Shown here piece by piece: positions 1-9,404 of a stretch of 64,000 bases of DNA. The notes below the pieces were generated by a model. That model was not told the origin of the DNA. It saw only the letters and a list, made by a program, of their open reading frames with translations, and ran no database searches. A program made the translations under genes and the position numbers. The DNA is taken from the NCBI RefSeq assembly GCF_014696625.1, contig NZ_JACJQL010000015.1, positions 1 to 64,000 on the forward strand, in the 5' to 3' direction. This DNA is from Nostoc parmelioides FACHB-3921 (GTDB lineage Bacteria; Cyanobacteriota; Cyanobacteriia; Cyanobacteriales; Nostocaceae). The first letter of the stretch is position 1. Every line of letters starts with the position of its first letter.

Positions 1-88
1 TTTATCCTTTGACTTACATTCACTATTTATCTAAGACAATTGGCTTTATTCTAGATGTTTGAATTTGCTTCCCAATTCTTATTAGCAA

Positions 89-346
89 TTAAGATGCGTT
101 CGCCCTGGTACTAATCCCTAATTCCTTCTTACTAAATTCTAATTGTTTCCAAAGTGTCTCAATGCGTTCGTAGGCAACCTCAGAAGAGAGTTTTCCGCCT
201 GTTTGTAAATTGACGATGTAGCTAATTTTTTGAGCAAATTCTTGAAGATTGGCATTAAATACTAAATTTTCTGGTTTGACTGAACCGTAGTAGCGACTGC
301 GAGGGTAGAGAAAGCTTTCTTTGTTTCCCTCATTGGGCTTTTGCAT
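89..346 (-). CDS. Small conserved cyanobacterial protein (DUF7219-like)
   Basis: An 85-residue soluble protein with no signal peptide or membrane segment. The pattern SFLYPRSRYYG near the N-terminus, followed by a helical stretch (FAQKISYIVNLQTGGKLSS) and a C-terminal helix with WKQLEFSKKEL, matches a family of small proteins I know from many cyanobacteria (DUF7219) whose function is not established. The ATG at 346 is preceded on the minus strand by an AGGAAG-type ribosome site, which supports this start. It stands alone, with A+T-rich non-coding DNA upstream. Function unknown; that it is a real gene is fairly sure, because the composition and motif are protein-like. Confidence 0.7.
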   Translation of the reverse strand: MQKPNEGNKESFLYPRSRYYGSVKPENLVFNANLQEFAQKISYIVNLQTGGKLSSEVAYERIETLWKQLEFSKKELGISTRANAS

Positions 347-558
347 AACTGAGTCTTCCTAGCGTAAATAATAAAATACAATTTACATAACAATCGACGT
401 AAATAAAGTTTCCAACTTTTACACAAGCACTTCTGTATTATCTTCATTTGCTTGCTTCTGATTAAGCTATTGTAAGTTTTGGCTAACGATAGTGTAATCT
501 AATGCTCTAATAAAATTGAAAAGCAAAGATGATAAGTCACCATTAAAACTACTATTTT

Positions 559-726
559 TTAAAATTTAGTTTCAGGTTGTAATGTGGAATTATTAGGTGT
601 AGATATTGAGTCATACAAATTTCCGAAATCATAACTTTTTAATATCCAAAAACTCATACCACCAATAAAAAATATTGGAATTAGGAGGGATAAAATAAGA
701 GATTGAGTTTCTTTTCTTTTAGGCAT
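559..726 (-). CDS. 55-aa single-pass membrane peptide, possibly a truncated gene start
   Basis: A short open frame encodes 55 residues starting MPKRKETQSLILSLLIPIFF, one hydrophobic segment (about residues 9-29), then a short polar tail ending ETKF. The start resembles the membrane anchor that begins many Nostoc periplasmic-binding or kinase-linked proteins (a charged MxxKxET followed by LILSLLI), so this may be the surviving 5' end of a longer gene rather than an intact small protein; that comparison is from memory. The ribosome site is weak (AGG about nine bases before the ATG). It lies in an otherwise gene-free stretch. Function unknown. Confidence 0.4.
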   Translation of the reverse strand: MPKRKETQSLILSLLIPIFFIGGMSFWILKSYDFGNLYDSISTPNNSTLQPETKF

Positions 727-911
727 TGCTAAAACCTGAATGTGATGATAATAATAATTGAAGTTGTTGGTATTTTCATCTGGTTACAGCACCGTTGCTT
801 ATAATTGAATGAAACTTACACTACTTGCACTATCACAATGCTGATTTTTGTGATGGAGGTCATAAATGTTGGAAAATTTCTTTATGATGTAGCAAATACT
901 TTCAGATTCCC

Positions 912-950
912 CTTAAAAAGAGGGAATTTGATTCTTCCCTCTTTTTTAAG
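912..950. repeat. Imperfect hairpin repeat (CTTAAAAAGAGGGAA arms)
   Basis: CTTAAAAAGAGGGAA at 912-926 is followed after eight bases by its near-perfect complement at 935-950 (one extra T). The stem is about 15 bp. It lies downstream of the glycosyltransferase-like gene ending at 1057 and could help end its transcript, but no long U-run follows on that strand. Similar CCCCTTAAAAAGGGG hairpins are common dispersed repeats in Nostoc-type genomes. The rest of 348-1056, apart from the small frame at 559-726, shows nothing I can name. Confidence 0.5.
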
Positions 951-1056
951 AATGACTAGGGGGGATCAATCAGTATCTCAAATCACAGCCAACCACTTTG
1001 CAAACAACCTCTCATCTATGGAGAAAATCGAGCTTAATTACCTTCGCACTATAGAT

Positions 1057-2517
1057 TTACGCTACTATCTCACCAGCTTTATATCCGTTTATTGACTTAA
1101 CTTTTTGATTTTTAACTCTGATTTGAGGCAAATCTTTCTTATCTTTGTGTAAGTAACAAATTTCCACTAGAGTCGGCCAGATTTCTAGAGAAGCATGAAA
1201 TTGACTAATGACATCATCGACAATTCTAGAGACATTTTGCTGAAAGAAATCTGCTTCAAAGCCATAAAATACCCTCGATAGATTATTAGCAAACAATTGC
1301 AGAGACTGTTTACGTTCATCGTTTTGCGTAGACAAAGAAGCTTTAACTATGTCCTGGTGAATGGCAGATATTTTTTCCAAAATCTCTTCCGAATCAAGTA
1401 AAGTCACTTCACCAGAGTAGTCAAATTTGATTCCTAAATCATCAATATGATAGACACTATTTTTAATTTTCTTTTTGAGCAGGCTGCATATTTCCTCATT
1501 AAAAATCTCACTAGCTAAAGGATTACGCATATAATTGTTGCGAATATGGTTCTGTACAGCATCAACGTGTGCAGCTACAACACCCTCTTGTTGTATCCAA
1601 AGCCTATAGATATAATCTTCAAATCTGAGTCGAGTTGGGAAGAATGGTGGCAATCCTAAGTGATTATCATATCCAGCAACACCACAATCCATTCGCCAAT
1701 TTTTGTTAGTAACAACAGGTCTAAAATTAGTGAGAATATAATAATCGTTCAGGTCATAAGGACTGATTTGATTCTCATCATTCAGATACATATGCACAAA
1801 GTCAAGTGTATCAATATCGTTAGTACCTGTGCGGAATGTTTGAGCAATTTTGACAACCGAGTTATTTAATACTCTTCCTCTTTGTAATAACAAAGAGTTT
1901 TCTGTAAAGTAACCTTTTGTCGTATTAGTTTCTAAATCCATCGCTGTGTCAATCAAAAACTCGCCAGCTTCGTAGTTTTCTGGTACATGACTGGCTTTTT
2001 TACCTAAAACATCATTAAAGGCAGTAAGTAAATCGAAAGATTTATGAATATACCCACCTTCCTGATTAGACTTGATTAGTTTACCGCGACAAATTTCATC
2101 CGGTGATAAAGATTCTGGACTGGTTTCTACTAGTGCATTAGGTCGCATATCATCATCTGCACTGACCATTAAATGTCCAAGAGTGTACATCAGTGTGAAG
2201 TTGCGGTTTCCACCGTAACTAGGTCGAAATAGGTTTTTAACAAGTGACTCTAGTTTTTTATCTCGCAATCTCTCGTTTAAGAAAGTAATAAACTTTTCTT
2301 TTTCTTGAGGGCCAACATAAAATACATCGTTTACAGTTTTGGTTTGTTCCAACAGTGGATAGTATTTTTCGTAGTTGGCAATACTGGAATCATCAAAGAT
2401 GATAATTTTAGTAGCATGACCATTAGCCCAAAAATTTTCGTCATACTTTTCAATGGTTTGGGCTACATCTCTTAAGCGATGGGTAGGAATGACAAATACT
2501 GTTTCTTTCTGTCTCAT
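1057..2517 (-). CDS. Putative GT-A-like glycosyltransferase or related protein
   Basis: This 486-residue soluble protein begins with a beta-strand/loop typical of nucleotide-sugar transferases: VFVIPTHRLRDVAQTI, then KIIIFDDSS, and further on MVSADDDMRP (about residue 120-130), which looks like the metal-binding DxD motif of GT-A folds. The C-terminal half (residues about 340-470) is helical and acidic, with no recognisable domain. No membrane segment or signal peptide is visible, so it should act in the cytoplasm. It is unpaired: the upstream gene is a porin read in the same direction with a short gap. The glycosyltransferase assignment rests on the fold-like motifs only; the acceptor and donor are unknown, and the protein could instead be a relative that has lost transferase activity. 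Confidence 0.5.
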   Translation of the reverse strand: MRQKETVFVIPTHRLRDVAQTIEKYDENFWANGHATKIIIFDDSSIANYEKYYPLLEQTKTVNDVFYVGPQEKEKFITFLNERLRDKKLESLVKNLFRPSYGGNRNFTLMYTLGHLMVSADDDMRPNALVETSPESLSPDEICRGKLIKSNQEGGYIHKSFDLLTAFNDVLGKKASHVPENYEAGEFLIDTAMDLETNTTKGYFTENSLLLQRGRVLNNSVVKIAQTFRTGTNDIDTLDFVHMYLNDENQISPYDLNDYYILTNFRPVVTNKNWRMDCGVAGYDNHLGLPPFFPTRLRFEDYIYRLWIQQEGVVAAHVDAVQNHIRNNYMRNPLASEIFNEEICSLLKKKIKNSVYHIDDLGIKFDYSGEVTLLDSEEILEKISAIHQDIVKASLSTQNDERKQSLQLFANNLSRVFYGFEADFFQQNVSRIVDDVISQFHASLEIWPTLVEICYLHKDKKDLPQIRVKNQKVKSINGYKAGEIVA

Positions 2518-2554
2518 AAGTCCTTTGATTTTGTTTTAATGAAGTTGTGAAATT

Positions 2555-4172
2555 TTAAAAAGTGAAGGTAGTTCTCAATGTGCCAATCACGGCATCATTG
2601 TTGTTAGTAACTTGACCTGGATTGGTTAACCAAATCACACCAGGAGTGATAGAAATGTTGTCAGTGAGGCGATATTTGTAAAAACCTTCAATGTGATAGG
2701 GGCGATCGCCACTTACACTCCCCAAGTACGGTTGAGTACCTGCAAACAACCCTAAAACGTTACCCCTCTTACCCAAATCTGGTAAAGCTACTCCTACTCC
2801 ATAGCTCCAAACTTCACCATTATTATTGGCTACTAAGTCTGTAATATCGCTGTAAAGTACAAAACCACTAATCGAAAGTCTGTCACTGGGTTTGAAAGCC
2901 GCAGCTATACCATAGGAATTACTTTGATAGGGATTACCACCACCGACAAAGTTAGCTTGTGCAGTCCCGACTACAGCACTACTTACCAAGCCAGCATCAA
3001 AATAAAGCACTATTTGCCCCATGATACCCATGAACATAGGTGGCGGCTAAGGTGAGGCGATCGCCCACATTCAGATTTAACTGTGCTAAAGCGGCATAAT
3101 TACCTTCAAATAAACCTGCACTGGGGTTTGGGTTATTCGCTTCGGAAGCTAAATAGCCCAAGGTTAATGAAGGTTTAAAACTACTGTTCCCACTACCAAA
3201 AACTAAATTAACACCTGCACCTGCACCGCCACCTATGCGATAAATTGGACTTTCAGATGCAAAGGTAGACAAAGCACCGTTACCACCGTCAAAATCTTCA
3301 AAATAGGGGTTAACAGTAGGAACATAATCGCTGTGAATACCGCCTGTAGCTGCTATATATACTTGGGAGTTACTTATGGGGAAAGAGTAAGCTAACCAAT
3401 CTATACCAACACCGTTACTGGTATTGGGCGATATGTTAAAAGTTTGAGTACCTTCAAATGTGCCATTTGGTAAAGTTAATCCCACCGCATTACCACTAGC
3501 AAGCCTGGTGTAAAGAATATCTTTACCTGTAAAGCTAGTTTGCAAACTTAGACGTACCCTGTTTTGAAAGACGGTGTTGTTGTCGTCGTCGTCGCCAAAG
3601 CTATCAGTAACAGCAAAAATTGCTTCACCGACTAACTTAGTTGTAGTAGAAAATTGATTTGCTTCTAGCTCCGCAGTACGCGCTTCTACAGCATCTACTC
3701 GACCACGTAAAGTGGCTAATTCTGCGGAAAATTCTTCTTGCAAACGTTGGAGGGTGGCTAAATCTTGTTTTGTCACCAAATCAGAGGTTGCTGTCGCAAT
3801 CAGTTCATTGACTCTATCTAAACAAGCATTCAAACCTGCCGCAAATTCATAACGGGTTAAGGCACGGTTTCCTCGGTAAGTACCATTGGGATACCCAGCG
3901 ATACAACCATAGCGTTCAACTAGAGATTGCAATGCTTGAAATGCCCAATCCGTTGGCTGTACATCAGAAAACTGGGAAACTGATGTCACTTGAGACATGG
4001 GATTTTGATTTTTCGCCTCGCTGCTGTAAATATTGACTTGTTCTAAAATGCGATTTTCATCAGCTTTGACGCTATCAATGCTATTAGTTATTACTAACAA
4101 AGTTGTTGCTAAACCCACTGGACTTAACACCAGAATTTTCCATAATAGATGAAACATTTGTCTTTTCCTCAC
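2555..4172 (-). pseudogene. SLH-domain outer-membrane porin (OprB type), frameshifted
   Basis: Two overlapping frames together encode one porin of about 538 residues. The first (4172 down to 2997) has a signal peptide (MRKRQMFHLLWKILVLSPVG), an SLH domain (about residues 65-120: FSDVQPTDWAFQALQSL, CIAGYPNGTYRG, ALTRYEFAAGLN), a coiled-coil linker and the start of the beta-barrel, and stops after GYHGANSALF. The other frame carries straight on with DAGLVSSAVVGTAQANF and finishes with the aromatic terminus RTTFTF expected of a beta-barrel protein. Removing one base from the AAAA run at 2999-3002 fuses them exactly. This class of cyanobacterial porin passes inorganic ions or small solutes across the outer membrane. 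The shift could be a true mutation, a slippage site or a sequencing error; I cannot tell which. Confidence 0.85.
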
Positions 4173-4205
4173 ACCTGGTTTATGTAGAGACGTAGTAGCT
4201 CACTA

Positions 4206-4538
4206 CTAAGCAGATTTCTTCCAGATTTTTTCTAAAATCTCAATTTGCTTTCTGCTTTCAGTGGTCATTTGTTGATCAATATCAGGTACTTGTTCCTGGG
4301 CATTATCTAATGATTTAATTGTGCGGATGATTTCTATTGAATGCTGATGACGTAGATTTTTGAACTTTTTATACCGTAAGTAGCATCCTAAGAGAAAGCC
4401 AATAATTATGGAACTTACAAAAACACCTGCTAGATAACCACTATTTTGTTCCGGCTGATTTGCCAATTTTGGCTGACTCGAATGAGAAACAATACTCACA
4501 GAAAAAGTTGGTTGAAGATTAAAGTGTTTGAAGTTCAT
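4206..4538 (-). CDS. Small single-pass membrane protein, unknown function
   Basis: A 110-residue protein with a polar N-terminus of about 33 residues, one hydrophobic segment (YLAGVFVSSIIIGFLLGCYL, roughly residues 35-54) followed by a basic stop-transfer patch (RYKKFKNLRHQ), and a helical, probably cytoplasmic tail rich in Gln and Glu that may form a short coiled coil. It sits 33 bp upstream of the broken porin, in the same direction, and downstream of the kinase gene, so the three may share a transcript. I do not recognise a family. The ATG at 4538 gives the only sensible start. Confidence 0.5.
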   Translation of the reverse strand: MNFKHFNLQPTFSVSIVSHSSQPKLANQPEQNSGYLAGVFVSSIIIGFLLGCYLRYKKFKNLRHQHSIEIIRTIKSLDNAQEQVPDIDQQMTTESRKQIEILEKIWKKSA

Positions 4539-4600
4539 AGCTACGAGAAAATGATTGCTAATACAGAACTTCGAGAAATTCAGACAAAGAAACTGAAGAC

Positions 4601-5938
4601 TTAATGCTGTGGTGTTTCGTTATGTCCGATGTTCATAAATTGCTGTATGGTTCTCGATATTTCCGCTTTCAAATTGGTAGAAATTGAGTTTGATTCAACT
4701 ACTAAAGCTAGACAAGCAATAGTAAAGGCGATCGCAGTCACAATTATCTGGTACATCTTGTTTAGTTTGTTCCTACCTTTCTTATCAACCGCAATCGATT
4801 TTTCCTCTTGCACGGCTAGGCGTGGGGATAAAAATGCTGCTACTTTTCGCGCCAGTTCGCCACCTTCAGTTTTAGCAGGTATGTAATGCCAAGTTTTTGT
4901 TTTAGGGTCAAAGATAGTGACAGATGCAACAGAACTATCTGCAAATGATGTTACAGAACCAAGTAAATCTGCTTCCCGCCTCCACCCAAAGTAAGGAGTT
5001 TCAAAGTCTTCATTATTTGTGTTACCAGACGGATTTGATGAACCACTAAAGTATTTTGGTAATTTATTCAAATCTATCAGTGCTTCTGCTGCAAAATTAT
5101 AGCGTAGTTTAGTTGCTGGTTGCACCAATTTGCAGAGAATTTTCTCTAAAGATGGACTTATCGGCTCGACTAAATATGAGTCCCATATCCAATTATTTTC
5201 ACTGCAATCATAGAGGTCAAATGGTGATATCTGGGTAAGTAAATGTAGACAAGTTACACCCAAGCTGTAAAGGTCGCTAGCGAATACAGCCTTACCGCGA
5301 ATCTGTTCCGGTGCAGCATATTCAGCACTACCAATAATAGTTCCGGTTAGTAAACTTTGCCAATTATATTTAGCAGATCCGAAGTCTACTAAATATAATT
5401 GGCGGTCTTGGCGGCGACGGATAATATTAGCAGGTTTAATGTCTCGGTGAATTACTTGATGGGTATGAACAAATTGTAATAAAGGTAATAATTCACCAAG
5501 CAATTGCCTAATTTCAGCTTCATTAAATGCTCCAGCTTCAGCTAATTCCTGTTCTAAGTTCTGTCCATCCACCCATTCTTGAACTAAATATTTTTGACCT
5601 TCTTGCTCAAAAGTATCTAGTAATTCAGGAATTTGGCAATGTTTACCAAGTTCTGCTAACCGGAGAGATTCTTGTTGAAATAGTTCAAAGGCTTTTTGGT
5701 TATTGTAGTCTGTTTGAGACTGGGGTAAAAATTGTTTAATGACACAGAAGTTGGTAGGGCTGTTTTGGGGGGATTTATCATCAATAGCGAGAAAAGTTCT
5801 TCCAAAGCCGCCTTGTCCTAGAGGTTTAATAATACGGTAGCGATCATTGAGTAAGTTATATGACTGATTACATCCAGAATCACTAATTACTGCTGAAGAC
5901 TGTAGGTCTTTTTGGTTATCAGGAAAACCGCCGCACAT
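4601..5938 (-). CDS. Eukaryotic-type Ser/Thr protein kinase with membrane anchor
   Basis: This 445-residue kinase has all main Hanks motifs: the glycine loop GQGGFG (residues 41-46), the VIK lysine (K68), HRDIKPAN (H164-R165-D166), DFG (185-187) and AAPEQ (about 208-212). A linker follows, then a segment with FGWRREADLLGSV and TKTWHYIPAKTEGGELA that looks like a small beta-rich accessory domain, one membrane helix (about 396-415), and a short C-terminal tail. The catalytic part should face the cytoplasm. It lies 30 bp downstream of a small membrane protein and about 300 bp downstream of kdpC, all on the same strand, so it may be co-transcribed with the Kdp operon; a link to potassium control is inference only. 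No catalytic residue appears to be missing. Confidence 0.9.
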   Translation of the reverse strand: MCGGFPDNQKDLQSSAVISDSGCNQSYNLLNDRYRIIKPLGQGGFGRTFLAIDDKSPQNSPTNFCVIKQFLPQSQTDYNNQKAFELFQQESLRLAELGKHCQIPELLDTFEQEGQKYLVQEWVDGQNLEQELAEAGAFNEAEIRQLLGELLPLLQFVHTHQVIHRDIKPANIIRRRQDRQLYLVDFGSAKYNWQSLLTGTIIGSAEYAAPEQIRGKAVFASDLYSLGVTCLHLLTQISPFDLYDCSENNWIWDSYLVEPISPSLEKILCKLVQPATKLRYNFAAEALIDLNKLPKYFSGSSNPSGNTNNEDFETPYFGWRREADLLGSVTSFADSSVASVTIFDPKTKTWHYIPAKTEGGELARKVAAFLSPRLAVQEEKSIAVDKKGRNKLNKMYQIIVTAIAFTIACLALVVESNSISTNLKAEISRTIQQFMNIGHNETPQH

Positions 5939-5967
5939 ACAACGGATTACTCCTTAAATTGCATGAT

Positions 5968-6216
5968 TTAAACTGTTTTGCTCAAAGTTATCTTTGTGAT
6001 ATTTCTTTGGCTATTGTTACCTATACGTCTGACACCACCACGTTCACGCTGAAATAGTTGTATTTCTTGAGCATCTGTTAGCAGAATCATGTCGGTTAAC
6101 AATGGAAAATATTGATGTTTCCATCCCAAAATGAACCAGAAATAGAGAGATGTGAATAGCATCCAGGTAATAAAGTGAAAACAAATCAATATTTTGATTT
6201 TTTCTAGTGTAATCAT
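5968..6216 (-). CDS. Small membrane protein between kdpC and the kinase
   Basis: An 82-residue protein starting MITLEKIKILICFHF with one long or two short hydrophobic stretches in the first 50 residues (FHFITWMLFTSLYFWFILGW) and a hydrophilic, basic C-terminal half. It sits 16 bp after kdpC, where other Anabaena kdp operons carry a short N-terminal KdpD protein, but it shows no KdpD motif (no Walker A, no universal-stress domain). Its place suggests co-transcription with kdp. Family and function are not recognised; coding status is likely but not certain. Confidence 0.45.
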   Translation of the reverse strand: MITLEKIKILICFHFITWMLFTSLYFWFILGWKHQYFPLLTDMILLTDAQEIQLFQRERGGVRRIGNNSQRNITKITLSKTV

Positions 6217-6231
6217 GAAAATTGGTCTGAT

Positions 6232-6876
6232 TTAACTCGCAGACTTTAAAGTATCTACAGCAAGATTTAATTTCAAAACATTTACCCCAGGTTCACCAAA
6301 GATTCCCAAAAAGCGACCATCAGTATTTTGACTAATCAAAGTTTCTAACTGTTGGGGTTGGACTCCTCGCGCTTTGGCGACACGAGTAATTTGCGCTCTG
6401 GCAGCTTCAGGGGTAATGTGGGGGTCAAGGCTAGAACCAGAGGTGTAAACTAAATCTGCGGTAGGTTGGACACCTGCTGTTTTCAGTCTGTTCAAATCGC
6501 CTTCTACCCGTTTGCTGGGATCTGGGTCATCTTTACCTTTGATACGTTCTATTAAAGCTGGATTGCTGGGAGCTAAATTACTTGCGCCGGAGACTCCTGT
6601 TTGTAAGACTTTAGCCTCATCTTTTTTCGGGTCGGCGGTGCTGTAGCTGGTGGTGCTGGGGCGGGAGTTAAAATAGCGATCGCTACTAAATGGTTGACCA
6701 ATTAAACTAGAACCCACAACTTGACCCCGACTATCTCTGATTAAACTACCATTTACTTGAGATGGAAACACAATTTGTCCAAACGCAATCATCACAAACG
6801 GATAAATAACTGCGCTAATCACCCAAAGAACGATGGTAGAACGAATTGCTCTGCTGGCTTCTCTTGCAAAACTCAT
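6232..6876 (-). CDS. kdpC: KdpC, potassium-transporting ATPase C subunit
   Basis: KdpC is the single-span subunit of the high-affinity K+ pump KdpFABC and helps the pump bind ATP. The 214-residue product starts MSFAREASRAIRSTIV, with one membrane helix (about 13-36), then the family signatures SLIGQPF, YFNSRPSTTSY, SGSSLDPHITPEAA and GVNVLKLNLAVDTL. I chose the ATG at 6876 rather than the more upstream frame start, since the extra 68 residues only read through the neighbouring subunit in another frame. The start overlaps the stop of the previous gene by one base (TAATG), a clear sign of translational coupling. Full length and intact. Confidence 0.95.
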   Translation of the reverse strand: MSFAREASRAIRSTIVLWVISAVIYPFVMIAFGQIVFPSQVNGSLIRDSRGQVVGSSLIGQPFSSDRYFNSRPSTTSYSTADPKKDEAKVLQTGVSGASNLAPSNPALIERIKGKDDPDPSKRVEGDLNRLKTAGVQPTADLVYTSGSSLDPHITPEAARAQITRVAKARGVQPQQLETLISQNTDGRFLGIFGEPGVNVLKLNLAVDTLKSAS

Positions 6877-7148
6877 TAGAATTTCTCCGGTACAAACATT
6901 ACAAAAAATAAATATGTAGAAAGCCCTAACGTTACTAGCCCTAACAGTCCTAATGTCCAAGCTTGAAAATGAGAAAATTGTTCGCCCGTAGCTGCATAGA
7001 CAACAGGTGCAACTATCAGGTTTAAACACATTGCCAAGAACAAATACAGAGGTAGTTTTTGTTTGCGCCACTGCAACCAAATTTCACTTACTCCTGCAAG
7101 TACCTGGGGTAAAAGAAGGGGAATAATCTTCTTCAGAGGGGGTTTCAT
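6876..7148 (-). CDS. kdpG: KdpG / KdpF-like small membrane subunit
   Basis: A 90-residue protein with two hydrophobic helices. It occupies the position between kdpB and kdpC where Anabaena species are reported to carry the extra gene kdpG. Its last 25 residues (LGLSTYLFFVMFVPEKF) look like the short KdpF subunit, which ends in a hydrophobic helix followed by R/VPEKF; KdpF stabilises the KdpFABC complex. So this protein may be KdpF carried at the end of a longer polypeptide and moved from its usual place before kdpA. It overlaps kdpC by one base. The KdpF resemblance is by eye and should be treated as a good hypothesis. Confidence 0.75.
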   Translation of the reverse strand: MKPPLKKIIPLLLPQVLAGVSEIWLQWRKQKLPLYLFLAMCLNLIVAPVVYAATGEQFSHFQAWTLGLLGLVTLGLSTYLFFVMFVPEKF

Positions 7149-7170
7149 AGTAGTTTTGAGTAACTAGAAA

Positions 7171-9318
7171 TTAAGACAAAGGTAAAACGACATCGATGAG
7201 TTTGATGGCAATGAAAGGTGCAATAATGCCGCCCAAACCATAAATCAGGATGTTACGTTTTAGTAGTTGATCTGCTGACAGGGGACGGAATTTTACGCCT
7301 TTAAGTGCAAGAGGAATGAGTATAGGAATAATCAAAGCGTTATAAATTAAGGCTGAGATAATCGCAGATTGGGCGCTTTTTAATCCCATAATATTAAGTG
7401 CGCCAATGCCAGCCGCCGCGAAGATAGTCGGGATAATGGCGAAATACTTAGCAATATCGTTGGCAATGGAGAAAGTTGTTAACGCCCCACGGGTAATGAG
7501 TAATTGTTTACCAATAGTCACCAAATCAATCAACTTGGTGGGGTCAGAATCTAAGTCCACCATATTAGCAGCTTCTTTGGCGGCTTGCGTACCAGAGTTC
7601 ATCGCCACACCCACGTTAGCTTGAGCTAATGCAGGTGCATCGTTAGTACCATCACCAGTCATAGCCACCAGCTTACCTTGAGACTGTTCGTTACGAATCA
7701 CACTAATCTTGTCTTCTGGTGTAGCCTCGGCAATAAAATCATCAACTCCGGCTTCTTCAGCAATGACACTGGCGGTAATGCGGTTATCACCTGTGAGCAT
7801 GATAGTCTTCACACCCATGCGCCGCAATTGGTCGAATCTTTCTCGTAAGCCGGGTTTGACAATATCTTTGAGATAAATGACTCCAAAAATTTGATCATCT
7901 TGGCATACGGCTAGTGGTGTACCACCTAAACGAGAAACTCGCTCATAAGCTGTATCTACATCATCAGCAATTCGACCACCACGAGAACGGACAAATCCTT
8001 TAATTGCATCCACTGCTCCTTTACGAATTTCCTTTCCATTGGGTAAGTTAGTACCACTCATCCGAGTTTTGGCAGAAAATTCCACACCTTCTGCTTGTTT
8101 CAGGTCAAAATCAGTTTTCACGCCAGAACTTTCGGCTAGTTTGACAATTGACCTGCCTTCTGGTGTTTCATCGAATACACTGGCGGCTAGGGCAACTCGC
8201 GCTACATCTGCAACTGTGTAGCTATTCACAGGGATAAACTCATCAGCCATGCGGTTTCCCAGGGTAATTGTACCTGTTTTATCCAGCACCAATGCGTTGA
8301 TATCGCCGCAAGCTTCTACAGCACGTCCAGAGGTAGCAATAACATTAAATTGAGCTACCCTATCCATCCCAGCAATACCAATCGCACTGAGTAAACCACC
8401 GATAGTTGTGGGTATTAAAGCTACCAATAGCGAAATCAAAATCGCAACGCTAGCACCTGCCCGTAAGCTGTTTGCTGCTTCTGCCCCAAACACGGTACTG
8501 ATAAAGTTAGCAATGTAATTAACAAAGGGAGGCATGGTAGCCACGACAATTAAGAAAACTTGCGTCAGTACGGCTAACAATACTGTCAGGGCAATTTCGT
8601 TAGGTGTTTTTGTCCGTTCTGCCCCCTCCACAAGAGCAATCATCCGATCAATAAAGCCCTGACCAGGATCGGCGGTGATGCGAATTGTTAATTCATCTGA
8701 AAGTAAGCGCGTACCTCCAGTTACAGAAGAGGCAATATCTGTACCTGGTTGCTTAAGCACAGGGGCAGATTCCCCAGTAATTGCTGATTCATCCACCGAA
8801 CCGATACCTTGAATTACTTCACCATCGGCAGGAATCATGTCATTGGCAACCACTTTCACCAAATCGTTGCGGCGTAATTCTGTGGAATTAACTTGCTGAA
8901 TCGAACCATTAGGCAGTATTTTACGGGCAATGGTATCGGAACGGGTTGACTTCAAAGAATCTGCCTGTGCTTTACCTCTACCTTCGGCAACTGCTTCGGC
9001 AAAGTTAGCAAACAGAACTGTAAAAAACAGAATTAAGGTAATTAAGCCATTTAACAAGCGTTGCTGGTTAACATCTGCCTGTATTGTGCCAAATAAATTA
9101 GGGTTAAGAGTTACCAAAAAAGTGACGATTGTTCCCACCCAAACCACAAACATGACTGGGTTTTTGACAGCAATGCGGGGATTAAGCTTGACAAAGGATT
9201 CTTTTATGGCTCTTTGATAAAGCCCCCGCATATCTGCCTTGGGAGTATGTCTGCGTGAATCACGAGTTCCTTGAGGAACGCGGGGAGGACGAGGTGATGA
9301 GTTTATATTAGTTGTCAT
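7171..9318 (-). CDS. kdpB: KdpB, P-type ATPase subunit of the K+ pump
   Basis: KdpB hydrolyses ATP for the high-affinity potassium pump in the cytoplasmic membrane. The 715-residue product has the P-type landmarks: the actuator TGESAPV, the phosphorylation motif DKTGT with Asp346, the KGA nucleotide-site region ([11 protein letters not shown]), MLTGDN and [11 protein letters not shown]. The N-terminus is 30-odd residues longer and more basic than that of enterobacterial KdpB ([18 protein letters not shown]), which is common in cyanobacteria. It follows kdpA by 86 bp and precedes kdpG by 22 bp. No key residue is missing. Confidence 0.97.
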   Translation of the reverse strand: MTTNINSSPRPPRVPQGTRDSRRHTPKADMRGLYQRAIKESFVKLNPRIAVKNPVMFVVWVGTIVTFLVTLNPNLFGTIQADVNQQRLLNGLITLILFFTVLFANFAEAVAEGRGKAQADSLKSTRSDTIARKILPNGSIQQVNSTELRRNDLVKVVANDMIPADGEVIQGIGSVDESAITGESAPVLKQPGTDIASSVTGGTRLLSDELTIRITADPGQGFIDRMIALVEGAERTKTPNEIALTVLLAVLTQVFLIVVATMPPFVNYIANFISTVFGAEAANSLRAGASVAILISLLVALIPTTIGGLLSAIGIAGMDRVAQFNVIATSGRAVEACGDINALVLDKTGTITLGNRMADEFIPVNSYTVADVARVALAASVFDETPEGRSIVKLAESSGVKTDFDLKQAEGVEFSAKTRMSGTNLPNGKEIRKGAVDAIKGFVRSRGGRIADDVDTAYERVSRLGGTPLAVCQDDQIFGVIYLKDIVKPGLRERFDQLRRMGVKTIMLTGDNRITASVIAEEAGVDDFIAEATPEDKISVIRNEQSQGKLVAMTGDGTNDAPALAQANVGVAMNSGTQAAKEAANMVDLDSDPTKLIDLVTIGKQLLITRGALTTFSIANDIAKYFAIIPTIFAAAGIGALNIMGLKSAQSAIISALIYNALIIPILIPLALKGVKFRPLSADQLLKRNILIYGLGGIIAPFIAIKLIDVVLPLS

Positions 9319-9404
9319 AGATTATAGGAAATGAAGTGATGAGGAATTAGGGGAGTAAGGAAAGATAACTTTTGACTCTGGACTGACCATTGACCAATAA
9401 CTCC

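Noticed and set aside
805..1095. 96-aa plus-strand open frame
   Set aside because: It overlaps the end of the glycosyltransferase-like gene, contains a hairpin repeat, has poor codon pattern and no recognisable family; likely chance.
6877..7080. 68-residue N-terminal extension of KdpC
   Set aside because: It reads through the kdpG/F-like gene in another frame; the KdpC family starts at the ATG at 6876, which also gives a TAATG junction.
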